Of a stretch of DNA of 64,000 bases, positions 15,278 through 24,499 are shown piece by piece (within the stretch, counting starts at the first letter, position 1; each line of letters opens with the position of its first letter). The notes below the pieces were generated by a model that ran no database searches, was not told the DNA's origin, and worked only from the letters and a program-made list of their open reading frames with translations. The translations under genes were made by a program, and so were the position numbers. The stretch is from positions 1-64,000 of the forward strand of contig NZ_JOEQ01000014.1 in assembly GCF_000721075.1 (NCBI RefSeq), written 5' to 3'. The DNA is from Streptosporangium amethystogenes (GTDB taxonomy: Bacteria > Actinomycetota > Actinomycetes > Streptosporangiales > Streptosporangiaceae).

Positions 15278-16013
15278 CCCCTGGAACCTCGTACGCGCAC
15301 GTGTCGCCCAGCAAGCCCACTATCTACGCAATCCACTCAGGCCCACGCCCCTGGTCTGTTACGTCTGCTGCGGTCCCGCCAACCCTGGCTGGACCCGCTG
15401 TTACCCCTGTGACCAGCATCTGAGAGCCGCCCAGTGCCGCGCCGCCGACGTCGTGGTTCCCATCTCCTACGCGATCAAGCGGGCCCAGCACGCCTATGGT
15501 CTCGCCGCCTACAAGGCGGCGATCCCGTCACCGGAGATCCAGACCAACCTGCTCAACCTCCTGCTGTTCTTCATCGAGGATCATCTCGGCTGCGTGGCAC
15601 GGGCGGCCCACATCACCCGCTGGAGCCGTGTGGCGGTCGTACCCAGCACGAGAGGCCGGTCGGGCGAGCATCCGCTACGGACGCTGCTCGGCAGTCGGAT
15701 CGGGCTGCCCTGGGTGAATTTCTCCGTCAACCCGAACATCCCCTCCGACGTCCGCGAGTTCCGGGCGGACCGGTTCAGCGTGTCGGACGGGGAGGTCAGG
15801 GGCGCCCAGGTACTTCTGCTCGACGACACCTGGACCACCGGATCCCGGATCCAGGCGGGGTCGTACGCGCTGAAGCTGGCGGGTGCGGAAAGGGTCGCAG
15901 CCGTCGTACTGGGCCGTCATGCGAACCCGGAGTGGGAGGGCTGGAAGCCGATCCTCCGGCAGATCAAGGACCAACCCTTCCGGCTTGACACCTGCCTGGT
16001 CCACGAGCATTGA
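15261..16013 (+). CDS. ComF-like phosphoribosyltransferase with Cys-rich N-terminus
   Basis: A 250-residue protein starting at TTG 15261, overlapping the DprA-like gene. Residues ~35-55 contain CYVCCGPANPGWTRCYPC, a four-Cys zinc-finger-like motif as in ComF. Residues ~175-205 contain VLLLDDTWTTGSRIQAGSYAL, the PRPP-binding loop of type I phosphoribosyltransferases. Unlike the usual ComF it has a long insert (residues ~70-160). The overlap means obligate cotranslation with the DprA-like protein. Role unknown: ComF in competence, or PRPP/nucleotide chemistry in a conflict system. Confidence 0.8.
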   Translation: MPGAVDPWNLVRARVAQQAHYLRNPLRPTPLVCYVCCGPANPGWTRCYPCDQHLRAAQCRAADVVVPISYAIKRAQHAYGLAAYKAAIPSPEIQTNLLNLLLFFIEDHLGCVARAAHITRWSRVAVVPSTRGRSGEHPLRTLLGSRIGLPWVNFSVNPNIPSDVREFRADRFSVSDGEVRGAQVLLLDDTWTTGSRIQAGSYALKLAGAERVAAVVLGRHANPEWEGWKPILRQIKDQPFRLDTCLVHEH

Positions 16014-16071
16014 CCGACGGTCTTCGGATACGGAGATCCAGGCACGCGCGACCAAGACCGCGGCTGAAAGG

Positions 16072-18480
16072 TCAGGTTCCGGCTGTGGACCGCCCGGGAG
16101 CCGCGCGGCGCAGGTCGAACAGGTCCGACGGGGAGATGGGCATCCGGTCGATCCGGATCCCCTCGGCGTCCTCGATCGCCGAGGCGATCACCGCCGAGAC
16201 CGGGATGACCCCCGCCTCCCCCGCCCCCTTGATGCCCAGCGGATTGAGTGGTGACGGGGTCTGCAGGTGCGCGGTCTCGACGAAGGGCACCTCGGTGGCG
16301 TACGGCATCAGGAAGTCCATGAACGAGGCGTTCAGCAGCTGGCCGTGGCCGTCGTAGACCATCTTCTCGTACAGGGCACCGCCGACGCCCTGGGCGACGC
16401 CGCCGTGGATCTGCCCCTCGACGATCATCGGGTTGATCAGGTTGCCGCAGTCGTGCACCACGGCATAGCGCAGGATACGGATCTCCGCGGTCAGCGGGTC
16501 GGTCTCCACGATCGCCGCGTGCATGCCGGAGGCGAAGGTCGAGCGGATCGGCGAGTAGTAGTCGCGTCCCTCAAGACCCGGCTCCTCCCCCTCGGCCACC
16601 GGCGGCCGGTCGAAGGACGAGGCGCCCGCGAACTGGGTCGCCCTGGCCGCCTCGGCGTCGAAGGCGTAGCGCAGCGGGTTGGACAGCACCGCCACCGTCG
16701 CCAGCGGGATCGCACTGCCGGGGGCGCCGACCACCCGCACCTCCCCGTCGACGATCTCCAGGTCGCGGGGGTCGGCCTCCAGCGCCTCGGCGGCGATCCG
16801 CAGCGCCTTCTCCTTGACCTTCCGGCAGGCCAGGGCGATCGCGTTGCCGCTCATCACCGCGGCCCGCGAGGCGAACGTGCCGACCGCGTAGCCGAACCTG
16901 CGGGTGTCCCCGGTGACCACCGAGACCCGTTCCAGCGGCACACCCAGCTCGGCCGCGGCGATCTGGGCGAACACCGTCTCGTGCCCCTGGCCCTGGGAGG
17001 TGAGCCCGGTGGAGACGTGCACCCGGCCGTCGGAGGTGATCTGGACGTGCCCGCCCTCGTACGGGCCGACGCCGGTGCCCTCGACGTAGCAGCCGATCCC
17101 GATCCCGATCGCGCGCCCCTCGGCGGCGGCGCGGGCCTTCAGCCCGGGGAAGTCGTCCCAGCCGATCAGCTCCTTGAGCAGCCGCAGCGACTCCGGGTAG
17201 TCGCCGCTGTCGTAGATCAGCGGGCGGCCGTCCTGGAAGATCAGGCCCTGGTCGTAGGGGAACTCGTCGGGCTGGACGAAGTTGGCCGCGCGTACCGCGG
17301 TGCGGTCGATCCCCAGGTGTTCGGCGATGTGGTCCATGGTCCGCTCCATGCAGAAGACCGCCTGCGGGCGGCCCGCCCCCCGGTACGGGGTGACCTGCAC
17401 GGTGTTGGTGTAGATCGAGGAGAACTCGACCCGGTAGGCGCCGATCTTGTACGGGCCGAGGAGCTGGGTGGAGGTGATGATCGGCACGATGATCCCGTAC
17501 GGCGTGTAGGCGCCGTGGTCGTGCAGGATCTCGACGTCCAGGCCCAGGATCCGGCCCTCGTCGTCGAAGCCGACGCGGACCGACTGCACCTGGGCGCGCT
17601 CGTGCGCGGAGGAGACGAAGTGCTCGCGCCGGTCCTCGGTCCACTTGACCTCCCGGCCGAGTGTGATCGCCGCCCACGGGACCAGGATCTCCTCCGGCCA
17701 GGGGTGCACGATCTTCACCCCGAACCCGCCGCCCACGTCCGGGGCGACCACCTCGACCTTCGGCAGCGGCAGGCCGAGCTTGGCCGCGATGGCCATCCGG
17801 ACGCTGGTGGAGGTCTGGGTGCTGGAGTGGACGCGCAGCGAGCGGTCGTCGGCGTCCCAGCGGGCGTGCACGCCGCGCCCCTCCAGCGGCATGGACGCGC
17901 TGCGCTCGATGTCGAGCCGGAAGGCCAGCGTGTGCGGCGCGGCGTCGATGGCCTCGCGCGCGCCGAGCCCGGCGGTCGAGGGCACCTCCTGGACCAGGTG
18001 AGCGCCGACGTTGCCCGGCACGTCGGCGTGCACGAGCTGGGCGGACTGCGCGGCCTCCTCCACCCCGACCACCGGCTTGAGGATCTCGTAGTCGACCTCG
18101 ATGAGCGCGCAGGCGTCCTCGGCGAGGTAGCGGTCTCGGGCGACGACCATCACGACGGGCTCGCCGACGTGCCTGACGATCTCGCGGGCCAGCGGGTACG
18201 CGGTGCGGCCGTGGGTCAGCGCCGGATGCGGGATGAGTAGCGGCAGCGGCTCGGCGAGCGCGCCCGGCAGGTCCTCCCAGGTGTAGATCGCCACCAGCCC
18301 GTCGACCTCGATGGCGGCCGAGACGTCGATGTCGCGGATCCGGGCGTGGGCGTGCGGGGAGCGGACGAACGCCGCCTGCAGTGCCCCCGGCGCCAGGTCG
18401 TCGAGGTAGAGGCCGCGCCCGGTCAGCAGCCGGGGGTCCTCGCGCCGCCGGACCGGCTCGCCGAACAGTTTCGTGGTCAT
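16072..18480 (-). CDS. Molybdopterin-binding large subunit of a xanthine dehydrogenase-family hydroxylase
   Basis: An 802-residue Mo-cofactor subunit (CoxL/XdhB fold). The N-terminus FGEPVRRREDPRLLTGRGLYLDDL, the central DVGGGFGVK, PYRGAGRP and the catalytic GAGE loop (GIKGAGEAGV near residue 750) are clear. The active-site loop is PYRGAGR rather than the AYxCSFR of true form-I CO dehydrogenase, so annotation as CO dehydrogenase would be misleading. With the NCS2 purine permease upstream in the same operon and a PucR regulator beside it, xanthine or a related N-heterocycle is the probable substrate (inference). Last gene of the permease-FAD-FeS-Mo operon. Confidence 0.9.
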   Translation of the reverse strand: MTTKLFGEPVRRREDPRLLTGRGLYLDDLAPGALQAAFVRSPHAHARIRDIDVSAAIEVDGLVAIYTWEDLPGALAEPLPLLIPHPALTHGRTAYPLAREIVRHVGEPVVMVVARDRYLAEDACALIEVDYEILKPVVGVEEAAQSAQLVHADVPGNVGAHLVQEVPSTAGLGAREAIDAAPHTLAFRLDIERSASMPLEGRGVHARWDADDRSLRVHSSTQTSTSVRMAIAAKLGLPLPKVEVVAPDVGGGFGVKIVHPWPEEILVPWAAITLGREVKWTEDRREHFVSSAHERAQVQSVRVGFDDEGRILGLDVEILHDHGAYTPYGIIVPIITSTQLLGPYKIGAYRVEFSSIYTNTVQVTPYRGAGRPQAVFCMERTMDHIAEHLGIDRTAVRAANFVQPDEFPYDQGLIFQDGRPLIYDSGDYPESLRLLKELIGWDDFPGLKARAAAEGRAIGIGIGCYVEGTGVGPYEGGHVQITSDGRVHVSTGLTSQGQGHETVFAQIAAAELGVPLERVSVVTGDTRRFGYAVGTFASRAAVMSGNAIALACRKVKEKALRIAAEALEADPRDLEIVDGEVRVVGAPGSAIPLATVAVLSNPLRYAFDAEAARATQFAGASSFDRPPVAEGEEPGLEGRDYYSPIRSTFASGMHAAIVETDPLTAEIRILRYAVVHDCGNLINPMIVEGQIHGGVAQGVGGALYEKMVYDGHGQLLNASFMDFLMPYATEVPFVETAHLQTPSPLNPLGIKGAGEAGVIPVSAVIASAIEDAEGIRIDRMPISPSDLFDLRRAAPGRSTAGT

Positions 18481-18487
18481 GATCGCC

Positions 18488-19031
<544 letters not shown>

Positions 19032-19039
<8 letters not shown>

Positions 19040-19901
19040 CTACGGCCTCCCTGGCGGCGTCACGGAGTGCCTGCTCGGTGAGGACTCCGGCGAGGTGCCG
19101 CCGGTAGGCGGCGGTCGCGTGAATGTCTGCCTCCGGCTCGATCCGGTCCTGTACGGCGCGGGCCGCCGAGGCCCAGTCCGCCGACTCCGGCGGCCGGTGG
19201 CCGACGGCCTCGGTGACGTCGACGAGCACCGGGACGGGGCCGAGGCTCACGCAGGCCACCGTGGCCGAGGTGATCCTCTCCTCGTCGTCCAGCGCGACCA
19301 GCGCCGCGATCCCGGCCAGGGCGTAGTCGCCGTGCCGCCGGGCGACCTCGCGGAACGCGGTGCCCGAACGCGGCGGCGGGGCGGGGAAGAACGCGGAGAC
19401 GGCCAGCTCTCCCGGATCCATCGCCGACTCCAGGGGGCCGGTGAAGAAGTCCTCGGCGGCCACGTCCCTGACGGCACCCGGCCTGGCCAGCCGTATCGAC
19501 CCCTTGAGCAGGGCGAGCACGGCCGGCAGCTCGGCGGCGGGGTCTGCGTGGGCCAGGCTGCCGACCACGGTGCCCCGGTTGCGGATCACCGGGTGGGCCA
19601 CCAGCCGGAGCGCCTGGCGCAGCAGCGGCTGGGCCGCGGCGACCTCTCCGGAGCGTTCCACCGCCGCGTGCCTGGCCAGGGCGCCGACCCGCACGCCGCC
19701 CGGCTCGACGTCGACGGCCGCCAGTTCGGCCAGCCGGTTGATGTCGACCAGGTGCGCGGGGGCGACCAGCCGCATGTTCAGCAGCGGGATCAGGCTCTGC
19801 CCCCCGGCGAGCACCTTGCCGTGCTCGCCGGCCCCGGCGAGGGCGTCGAGCGCCTCGCCGAGGGAGCGGGGGGCGTGGTATTCGAAGGGGGGTGGTTTCA
19901 C
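19032..19901 (-). CDS. FAD-binding medium subunit of the molybdenum hydroxylase
   Basis: A 289-residue CoxM/XdhA-like subunit. The N-terminal FEYHAPRSLGEALDAL, the FAD pyrophosphate loops VLAGGQSLIPLLNMRL and IRNRGTVVGSLAHADPAAELPAVL are diagnostic. It overlaps the permease gene by 4 bases upstream and the FeS subunit by 8 bases downstream, so the three enzyme subunits and the transporter are translated as one coupled set. It passes electrons to NAD+ or another acceptor. Confidence 0.93.
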
Positions 19902-21277
19902 CCGGTCGCCTCTCGTCGCAGCTCGGACACCTCTGCCGGACCGGCGCCGCCCCGTCCGGAGATGGCCCGGAGCAGGTGGTAACCCACCACCACCACGATG
20001 GTGCCGAAGGCGATGCCCTCCAGCTTGAATTCCGAACTGATCATATGCGTGACCGGTCCGATGGCGAGGATGATTCCCGCCCCGATCGGGACGAGGTTGA
20101 CCGGGTCGGCGAAGTCGACCCGGTTCTCGATCCAGATCTTCGCGCCGAGCAGGCCGATCATGCCGTACAGGATGACGGTGATGCCGCCGAGCACGCCGCC
20201 CGGCGTGGCCGCGACCAGCGCGCCGAACTTCGGGCAGAGGCCGAACAGGATCGCGATGACGGCGGCGATGTAGTAGGCGGCCGTCGAGTAGACGCGGGTG
20301 GCGGCCATCACGCCGATGTTCTCGGCGTAGGTGGTGGTCGGGGAGCCGCCGAAGGTGCTGGCCACGACCGTGGCGGCGCCGTCGGCGATGATCGCCCGGC
20401 CCATGTACGGGTCGACGTCGGTCTGGGTCATCTCACCGACGGCCTTGACGTGGCCGACGTTCTCGGCGACCAGCGCGATCACGGCGGGCAGCACCAGCAG
20501 TACGGCGGAGAACTTGAAGTCGGGGAAGTGCATGTTCGGCAGGCCGATCCAGTCGGCCGCCGCCACCGCGTCAAAGCTCACCCTCGGGTGCGTGTCGATC
20601 GCGCCGGCGCCCGCATTGGAGACGGTGATGTTGCCGAAGATCCTGTCTGCCGCCCAGGAGAGGACGAAGCCGATGATCAGACCGAGCAGGATGGCGATCC
20701 TGCCGATGAAGCCCTTGAAGAGCACGATGAGGACGAACGTGACGGTCATCGTGATCAGGGCCATCCACTGGTCCTGTGGCCAGTAGATGTCGGCGACGAC
20801 GTACGCCAGGCCGAAGCCGATCAGCATGACCACGGCGCCGGTGATGACCGGCGGGAAGACCCGGTTGATGACCTGCACGCCGAGGAAGTGGACGGCCACG
20901 CCCACGAGGGCGAGCACCAGTCCCGCGACCAGGATGGCACCGGTGACGATCGCGTCGGCGGCGGGCGTGTCGCCGCCCACGAGCCCCCGGATGGTCATCA
21001 CGCCACCGACGAACGACGCGCTGGTACCGAGGTAGCTGGGTACCTTCCCCTTCACGATGAGCAGGAACATGATCGTTCCCACACCCGAGAACATGATGGC
21101 GACGTTGGGGTCGAGCCCCATCACCAGGGGGAAGACGAACGTGGCGCCGAACATCGCGACGACGTGCTGCGCCCCGAATCCGACCATCCGCGGCCAGGAC
21201 AGCCGCTCGTCGGGTCTGACCACCTCTCCCGGGGCGAGTGTCCGGCCGTCGCCGTGTTTCGTCCAACCTGAAACCAT
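19898..21277 (-). CDS. NCS2-family purine/pyrimidine permease
   Basis: A 459-residue membrane symporter with about 14 helices. NCS2 signatures are ENVGHVKAVGEMT, GGSPTTTYAENIGVMA and the LAYVVADI region. Start ATG 21277 has an AAAGGTG ribosome site; an upstream ATG at 21316 lacks one. Phylogenetic marks for uracil versus xanthine are not decisive by eye, but operon membership with a molybdenum hydroxylase argues for xanthine/hypoxanthine/urate uptake (inference). First gene of its operon, with a roughly 200-base untranslated stretch upstream. Confidence 0.9.
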   Translation of the reverse strand: MVSGWTKHGDGRTLAPGEVVRPDERLSWPRMVGFGAQHVVAMFGATFVFPLVMGLDPNVAIMFSGVGTIMFLLIVKGKVPSYLGTSASFVGGVMTIRGLVGGDTPAADAIVTGAILVAGLVLALVGVAVHFLGVQVINRVFPPVITGAVVMLIGFGLAYVVADIYWPQDQWMALITMTVTFVLIVLFKGFIGRIAILLGLIIGFVLSWAADRIFGNITVSNAGAGAIDTHPRVSFDAVAAADWIGLPNMHFPDFKFSAVLLVLPAVIALVAENVGHVKAVGEMTQTDVDPYMGRAIIADGAATVVASTFGGSPTTTYAENIGVMAATRVYSTAAYYIAAVIAILFGLCPKFGALVAATPGGVLGGITVILYGMIGLLGAKIWIENRVDFADPVNLVPIGAGIILAIGPVTHMISSEFKLEGIAFGTIVVVVGYHLLRAISGRGGAGPAEVSELRREATG

Positions 21278-21588
21278 CGAGCCCCACCTTTCACCGGGCC
21301 GTCGGTCGGTGGCCACCCCGCGGGCATCCCTCCGGCGAGTCCCTTACTACCGTTGCGGGCACATTAGGACCGAGCCCATGCGCGGACATCGTCATGATCT
21401 GCCAAATCTGAGCGGCCGACCAGTTAATGCCTCGCGCACCACCAGCGAGAACGCCCGGTGAAGGGCGCGGGGGACGGTGAAAGATATAGGTATGTGACAT
21501 AGTCGGCCGCGCGGGCGGTCCGTCGTGACCGTAAGAACGGCCGCGGGCGGACGGAGCGTCGCGGAGCCGGGCTAGGCCGGTGTCGGGA
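21278..21588. other. Spacer between permease and S4 gene, no gene seen
   Basis: About 310 bases. An AT-rich stretch at 21480-21500 (TATATC on the minus strand at 21489-21484) could be the permease promoter and would give a leader near 200 bases. I could not fold the leader into a known riboswitch by eye and see no convincing short ORF. Confidence 0.35.
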
Positions 21589-21810
21589 TCAGGTTCCGGC
21601 GGCGACCACCCGGATCTCGAAGCCGTCGCCGGTCACCACCTGGCCGTTGCGGATCTTGCAGGTCTTGCGGAGCTCGACCTCCCCGTCCACCAGCACGTTG
21701 CCGTCGGCGATGAAGTGCTTGGCCTGGCCGCCCGTCTCGGTGACACCGCAGTACTTGAGCAGGTCACAGAGCGGGATGTAGTCGGTCTCCAGCTCGAAGG
21801 TCTCGTTCAC
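21589..21810 (-). CDS. Small S4-domain RNA-binding protein (YbcJ/YaaA-like)
   Basis: A 73-residue single S4 domain. The sequence IPLCDLLKYCGVTETGGQAKHFIADGNVLVDGEVELRKTCKIRNGQVV contains the alpha-L RNA-binding motif with the GNVLVDGEVE loop. Such stand-alone S4 proteins bind structured RNA, possibly rRNA or stalled ribosomes (family knowledge). It sits between the permease operon and the PucR gene with separate spacing on both sides, so it is probably independent of the purine genes. Confidence 0.9.
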   Translation of the reverse strand: MNETFELETDYIPLCDLLKYCGVTETGGQAKHFIADGNVLVDGEVELRKTCKIRNGQVVTGDGFEIRVVAAGT

Positions 21811-21858
21811 GTCGAACAGCTTAGGTCCCGCGCGCCCCCAGGACCCGGAGCACCGGTC

Positions 21859-23421
21859 TCAGATCCCCCTCATCCGCAGGACGTGCAGGGCCAGGGTGAG
21901 GTTCAGCCGCAGGTGGGCGTCCTCGGTGAAACCTCCCAGCATGCGCTCCAGCTTGCCGATCCGGTAGCGGAGCGTGTTGTAGTGGAAGTGCAGCCTGCGT
22001 GCCGTCTCGGCCACGTTGAGGTTGGTCTCCAGCAGCACCTGCAGGGTGCGGCGCAGGTCGGCGTTCTCGGCGTCGTCGTCGGAGGCGAGCGAGCCGAGCG
22101 TCTCACGGACGAAGGCGTGCAGCTCGGCGGTGTCGTTGACCAGCGAGAGCAGCCGGTAGACGCCGAGCTGGTCGAAGTGCGCGACCGCGCCGTTGCCGTG
22201 GAGCTGGCGGCCCACCCGCGCGGCCTTCAGCGCCTGGCCGTACGCCTCGGGTAGCGCCTCGGCACCGACGGCGATACGGCTGGCACCGGTGGAGAAGGTG
22301 GCGGGCAGGCACTCGGCGAAGGCCGCGGCGGCGTCCTTGGCCAGGCGACCCGCGTCGACCGCCGCGTCCACGATGGTGACGACCTCATGGGAGAAGCCCG
22401 CCACCGCACCGCGCGCGTCGTGGCGGCGCATCGCACCGGTCCAGCAGGTGACCAGCCGGTCCTGGGCGGCGCGCTCGTCGCCCTCCGGGTCGAGCTCGGC
22501 CACCAGCACGGTGACCGGGCGCTGCAGGTCCCACCCGAAGGCCCTGGCCCGGGAGGAGACCCGCTCGGAGCCTCCCGCTCTGCCGGTGAGCACGTCGCGC
22601 AGGAAGTCGGCGCGGTACTTGCTCTCGACGGCGTTGACCGCCTCCTGCCGGGTCACCACCAGCGCGGCGACCGTGGCGGCACGTTCCAGAATGCCGACAT
22701 CGCTGTCACCGATCGAGCCGACGGGGCCGCAGGCGACGATCCTGCCGTGGTGGTGCCCACCCGCCACCACCGGCACCGAGGTGTGGCGGGAGTCGGGGGC
22801 GCCGCGCAGCGCGGCCACGTGCTCGGCGGGCCCGGCCGAGGCCAGCACGTGGCCCGTCCCGTCCAGCACCGCCACGCCCACGTCGAGCAGCCCCGCCACC
22901 TCGGCCGTCACCTCGCGCAGCCCGCCCCCGGCGAGCACGACCTGGACCAGCGCCCGGTGCGCCTCCTCCGCCCTGGCCAGCACGACGGCCTGACGGTTGA
23001 GGATGTCGGTCAGCACCTGGTTGAGGATGTCGTCGAAACCGACGTCGTCGGGAAGCTGAATCAGCGGGAAGCCCAGCCGGTCGGCCTGCTCCACCATCTC
23101 CTCCGGCAGCTCGTCGAGGTAGCGGCCGAGCTTGATGGCCAGCGCGGCCAGGCCGCGCTCGTCGAGGTCGGCCACCAGTCTGCCGAGCGACTGGGGGGTG
23201 TTGCGCAGCGGGTAGCCGGTGGTGAGCAGCAGCTCGTGCGGCTTGACCCAGGCCAGGACGTCGGGCACCTCCATCACGTTGAGCCGCTGCACCACCCGGT
23301 CCAGGCCCCGCTCTCCCGCGATCAGCCGGGCTCCCGCGAGCGTCGAGACGCCGAGGACCTCTCCGACGGCGACTCCGTGAATGATCGTTCCGGTGCTCGC
23401 CGGCCGTACGGGAGGTTCCAT
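21859..23421 (-). CDS. PucR-family transcriptional regulator
   Basis: A 520-residue regulator of purine catabolism genes. The N-terminal PucR domain (VGEVLGVSTLAGARLIAGERGLDRVVQRLNVMEVPDVLAWVKPHELLLTTGYPL) occupies residues ~12-130, a GGDEF-like middle domain follows, and the C-terminal helix-turn-helix reads LRRTLQVLLETNLNVAETARRLHFHYNTLRYRIGKLERMLG. Start ATG 23421 is where the homology begins; an upstream ATG at 23511 adds unrelated sequence. It is divergent from the DUF2877-fdrA-DUF1116 operon and next to the xanthine-type operon, so it likely controls both. Confidence 0.93.
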   Translation of the reverse strand: MEPPVRPASTGTIIHGVAVGEVLGVSTLAGARLIAGERGLDRVVQRLNVMEVPDVLAWVKPHELLLTTGYPLRNTPQSLGRLVADLDERGLAALAIKLGRYLDELPEEMVEQADRLGFPLIQLPDDVGFDDILNQVLTDILNRQAVVLARAEEAHRALVQVVLAGGGLREVTAEVAGLLDVGVAVLDGTGHVLASAGPAEHVAALRGAPDSRHTSVPVVAGGHHHGRIVACGPVGSIGDSDVGILERAATVAALVVTRQEAVNAVESKYRADFLRDVLTGRAGGSERVSSRARAFGWDLQRPVTVLVAELDPEGDERAAQDRLVTCWTGAMRRHDARGAVAGFSHEVVTIVDAAVDAGRLAKDAAAAFAECLPATFSTGASRIAVGAEALPEAYGQALKAARVGRQLHGNGAVAHFDQLGVYRLLSLVNDTAELHAFVRETLGSLASDDDAENADLRRTLQVLLETNLNVAETARRLHFHYNTLRYRIGKLERMLGGFTEDAHLRLNLTLALHVLRMRGI

Positions 23422-23459
23422 GAGGCGATTGTGACCGATAGACCCGTCTGTCAGGAAGA

Positions 23460-23484
23460 GCCAACCTTTGGGCTGACTGTTGGC
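23460..23484. promoter_or_regulatory. Inverted repeat between pucR and the allHFG-like operon
   Basis: GCCAAC (23460-23465) and GTTGGC (23479-23484) form a 6-base inverted repeat with 13 bases between, and CCAACCTTTGG (23461-23471) is an inner dyad. It lies in the divergent spacer and is the best PucR operator candidate. Weak evidence: short arms. Confidence 0.35.
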
Positions 23485-23614
23485 ACCTTTATCCGTACGG
23501 CCTGCCTCCACGCCCGTTCTACCGTACGGCTCAATGGATGGGGGAGTCCGTGAGCGAGCGAACCGCTGGAGAGAGCACCTTCACACCCACGGGGCCTGCT
23601 ACAGAGGAGCGCTC

Positions 23615-24499
23615 ATGAGCGTTGGAACGCGCCCGAGAGCGCGGCGCGTGCACGTGCGGACACATGGGACCGGCGCGGCCAGCACAACCCTGCGCCGGGT
23701 GCTGGAGGCGCCCCGCCGCCCGGCGCGGGTGCTGGCGGCCTTCCCCGCCGGCGTCTACCTTGAGATACGCACCGAGTTGGAACCGCAGGTCATCGCGGTG
23801 GTGACCGGGCAGGCCACTCGCCTGCCCAACGCCATGGTGGTCACCGACCCGATGCCTCAGGTCGCGGTGGGTGACGAGGCGTGCGTCGGTGACGGCTCGA
23901 TCGACGTCGGGCGGCTCAGCCTGCGGGCCCACCGCTGGTGGAACCCGGCCCCGCCGCTCGGCATCGTGAAGGTGGCGGAGCTGGTCCGCTCGCTGCCCGC
24001 GATGGCCGGACTGTGCGAGCGGTCTTCGAGGCGGCCGGGGCTGGAGGGCAACGGCGCCGCCGGCCTGCTGGCCCAGGGGTGCGCCGAGGGCTCGCTGCTG
24101 AAAAGCGTCGTGGCCGCCGAGCAGCTGGTCGGTCTGGGCCCCGGGCTCACCCCGAGCGGCGACGACGTGCTCGCGGGACTGCTGGTCGCGCTGCGCCACT
24201 TCGGCGGCGCGACGGGGGCCGATCGTGCCGTCTGGCTGGCCGACTGGCTGGCCGCCGCCGTCACCTTCGACGTACGGGGCAGGACCACCCCCATCTCGGC
24301 GGCGCTGTTGCACTGTGCCGCCAGGGGCGAGGCCAGCGGCGAGGTCCTGGCCGTGCTGCGGGGCCTGGCGGGGCGGCAGTCCCTGGAGCCGGCGCTGCAC
24401 CGCCTGCTCCAGCTGGGCCACACCTCGGGGGCCGACCTGGCGTGGGGGCTGCGCATCGGGCTCGCGGCGGTGATCGATCTGGAAGGCAGGGGCAATTGA
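23615..24499 (+). CDS. allH: DUF2877 protein, AllH-like subunit of oxamate carbamoyltransferase
   Basis: A 294-residue protein. The conserved core LVGLGPGLTPSGDDVLAGLLVALRHFG and TTPISAALLHCAARGEASGEV define DUF2877 (YlbF of E. coli, renamed AllH). In E. coli the FdrA-YlbE-YlbF trio was shown to form oxamate carbamoyltransferase, the step of anaerobic allantoin breakdown that yields carbamoyl phosphate. Start ATG 23615 follows AGAGGAGC. The gene overlaps the fdrA-like gene by 4 bases. The symbol rests on this synteny. Confidence 0.82.
   Translation: MSVGTRPRARRVHVRTHGTGAASTTLRRVLEAPRRPARVLAAFPAGVYLEIRTELEPQVIAVVTGQATRLPNAMVVTDPMPQVAVGDEACVGDGSIDVGRLSLRAHRWWNPAPPLGIVKVAELVRSLPAMAGLCERSSRRPGLEGNGAAGLLAQGCAEGSLLKSVVAAEQLVGLGPGLTPSGDDVLAGLLVALRHFGGATGADRAVWLADWLAAAVTFDVRGRTTPISAALLHCAARGEASGEVLAVLRGLAGRQSLEPALHRLLQLGHTSGADLAWGLRIGLAAVIDLEGRGN

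Noticed and set aside
16267..18240. Very long open frame on the plus strand opposite the molybdenum hydroxylase large subunit
   Set aside because: It is Arg/Gly/His/Asp-rich antisense sequence without domains; the minus-strand frame carries full family motifs. High GC keeps antisense frames open.
21291..21500. Short minus-strand ORF in the permease leader as a leader peptide
   Set aside because: No good ribosome site and no regulatory codon runs; cannot be separated from chance.
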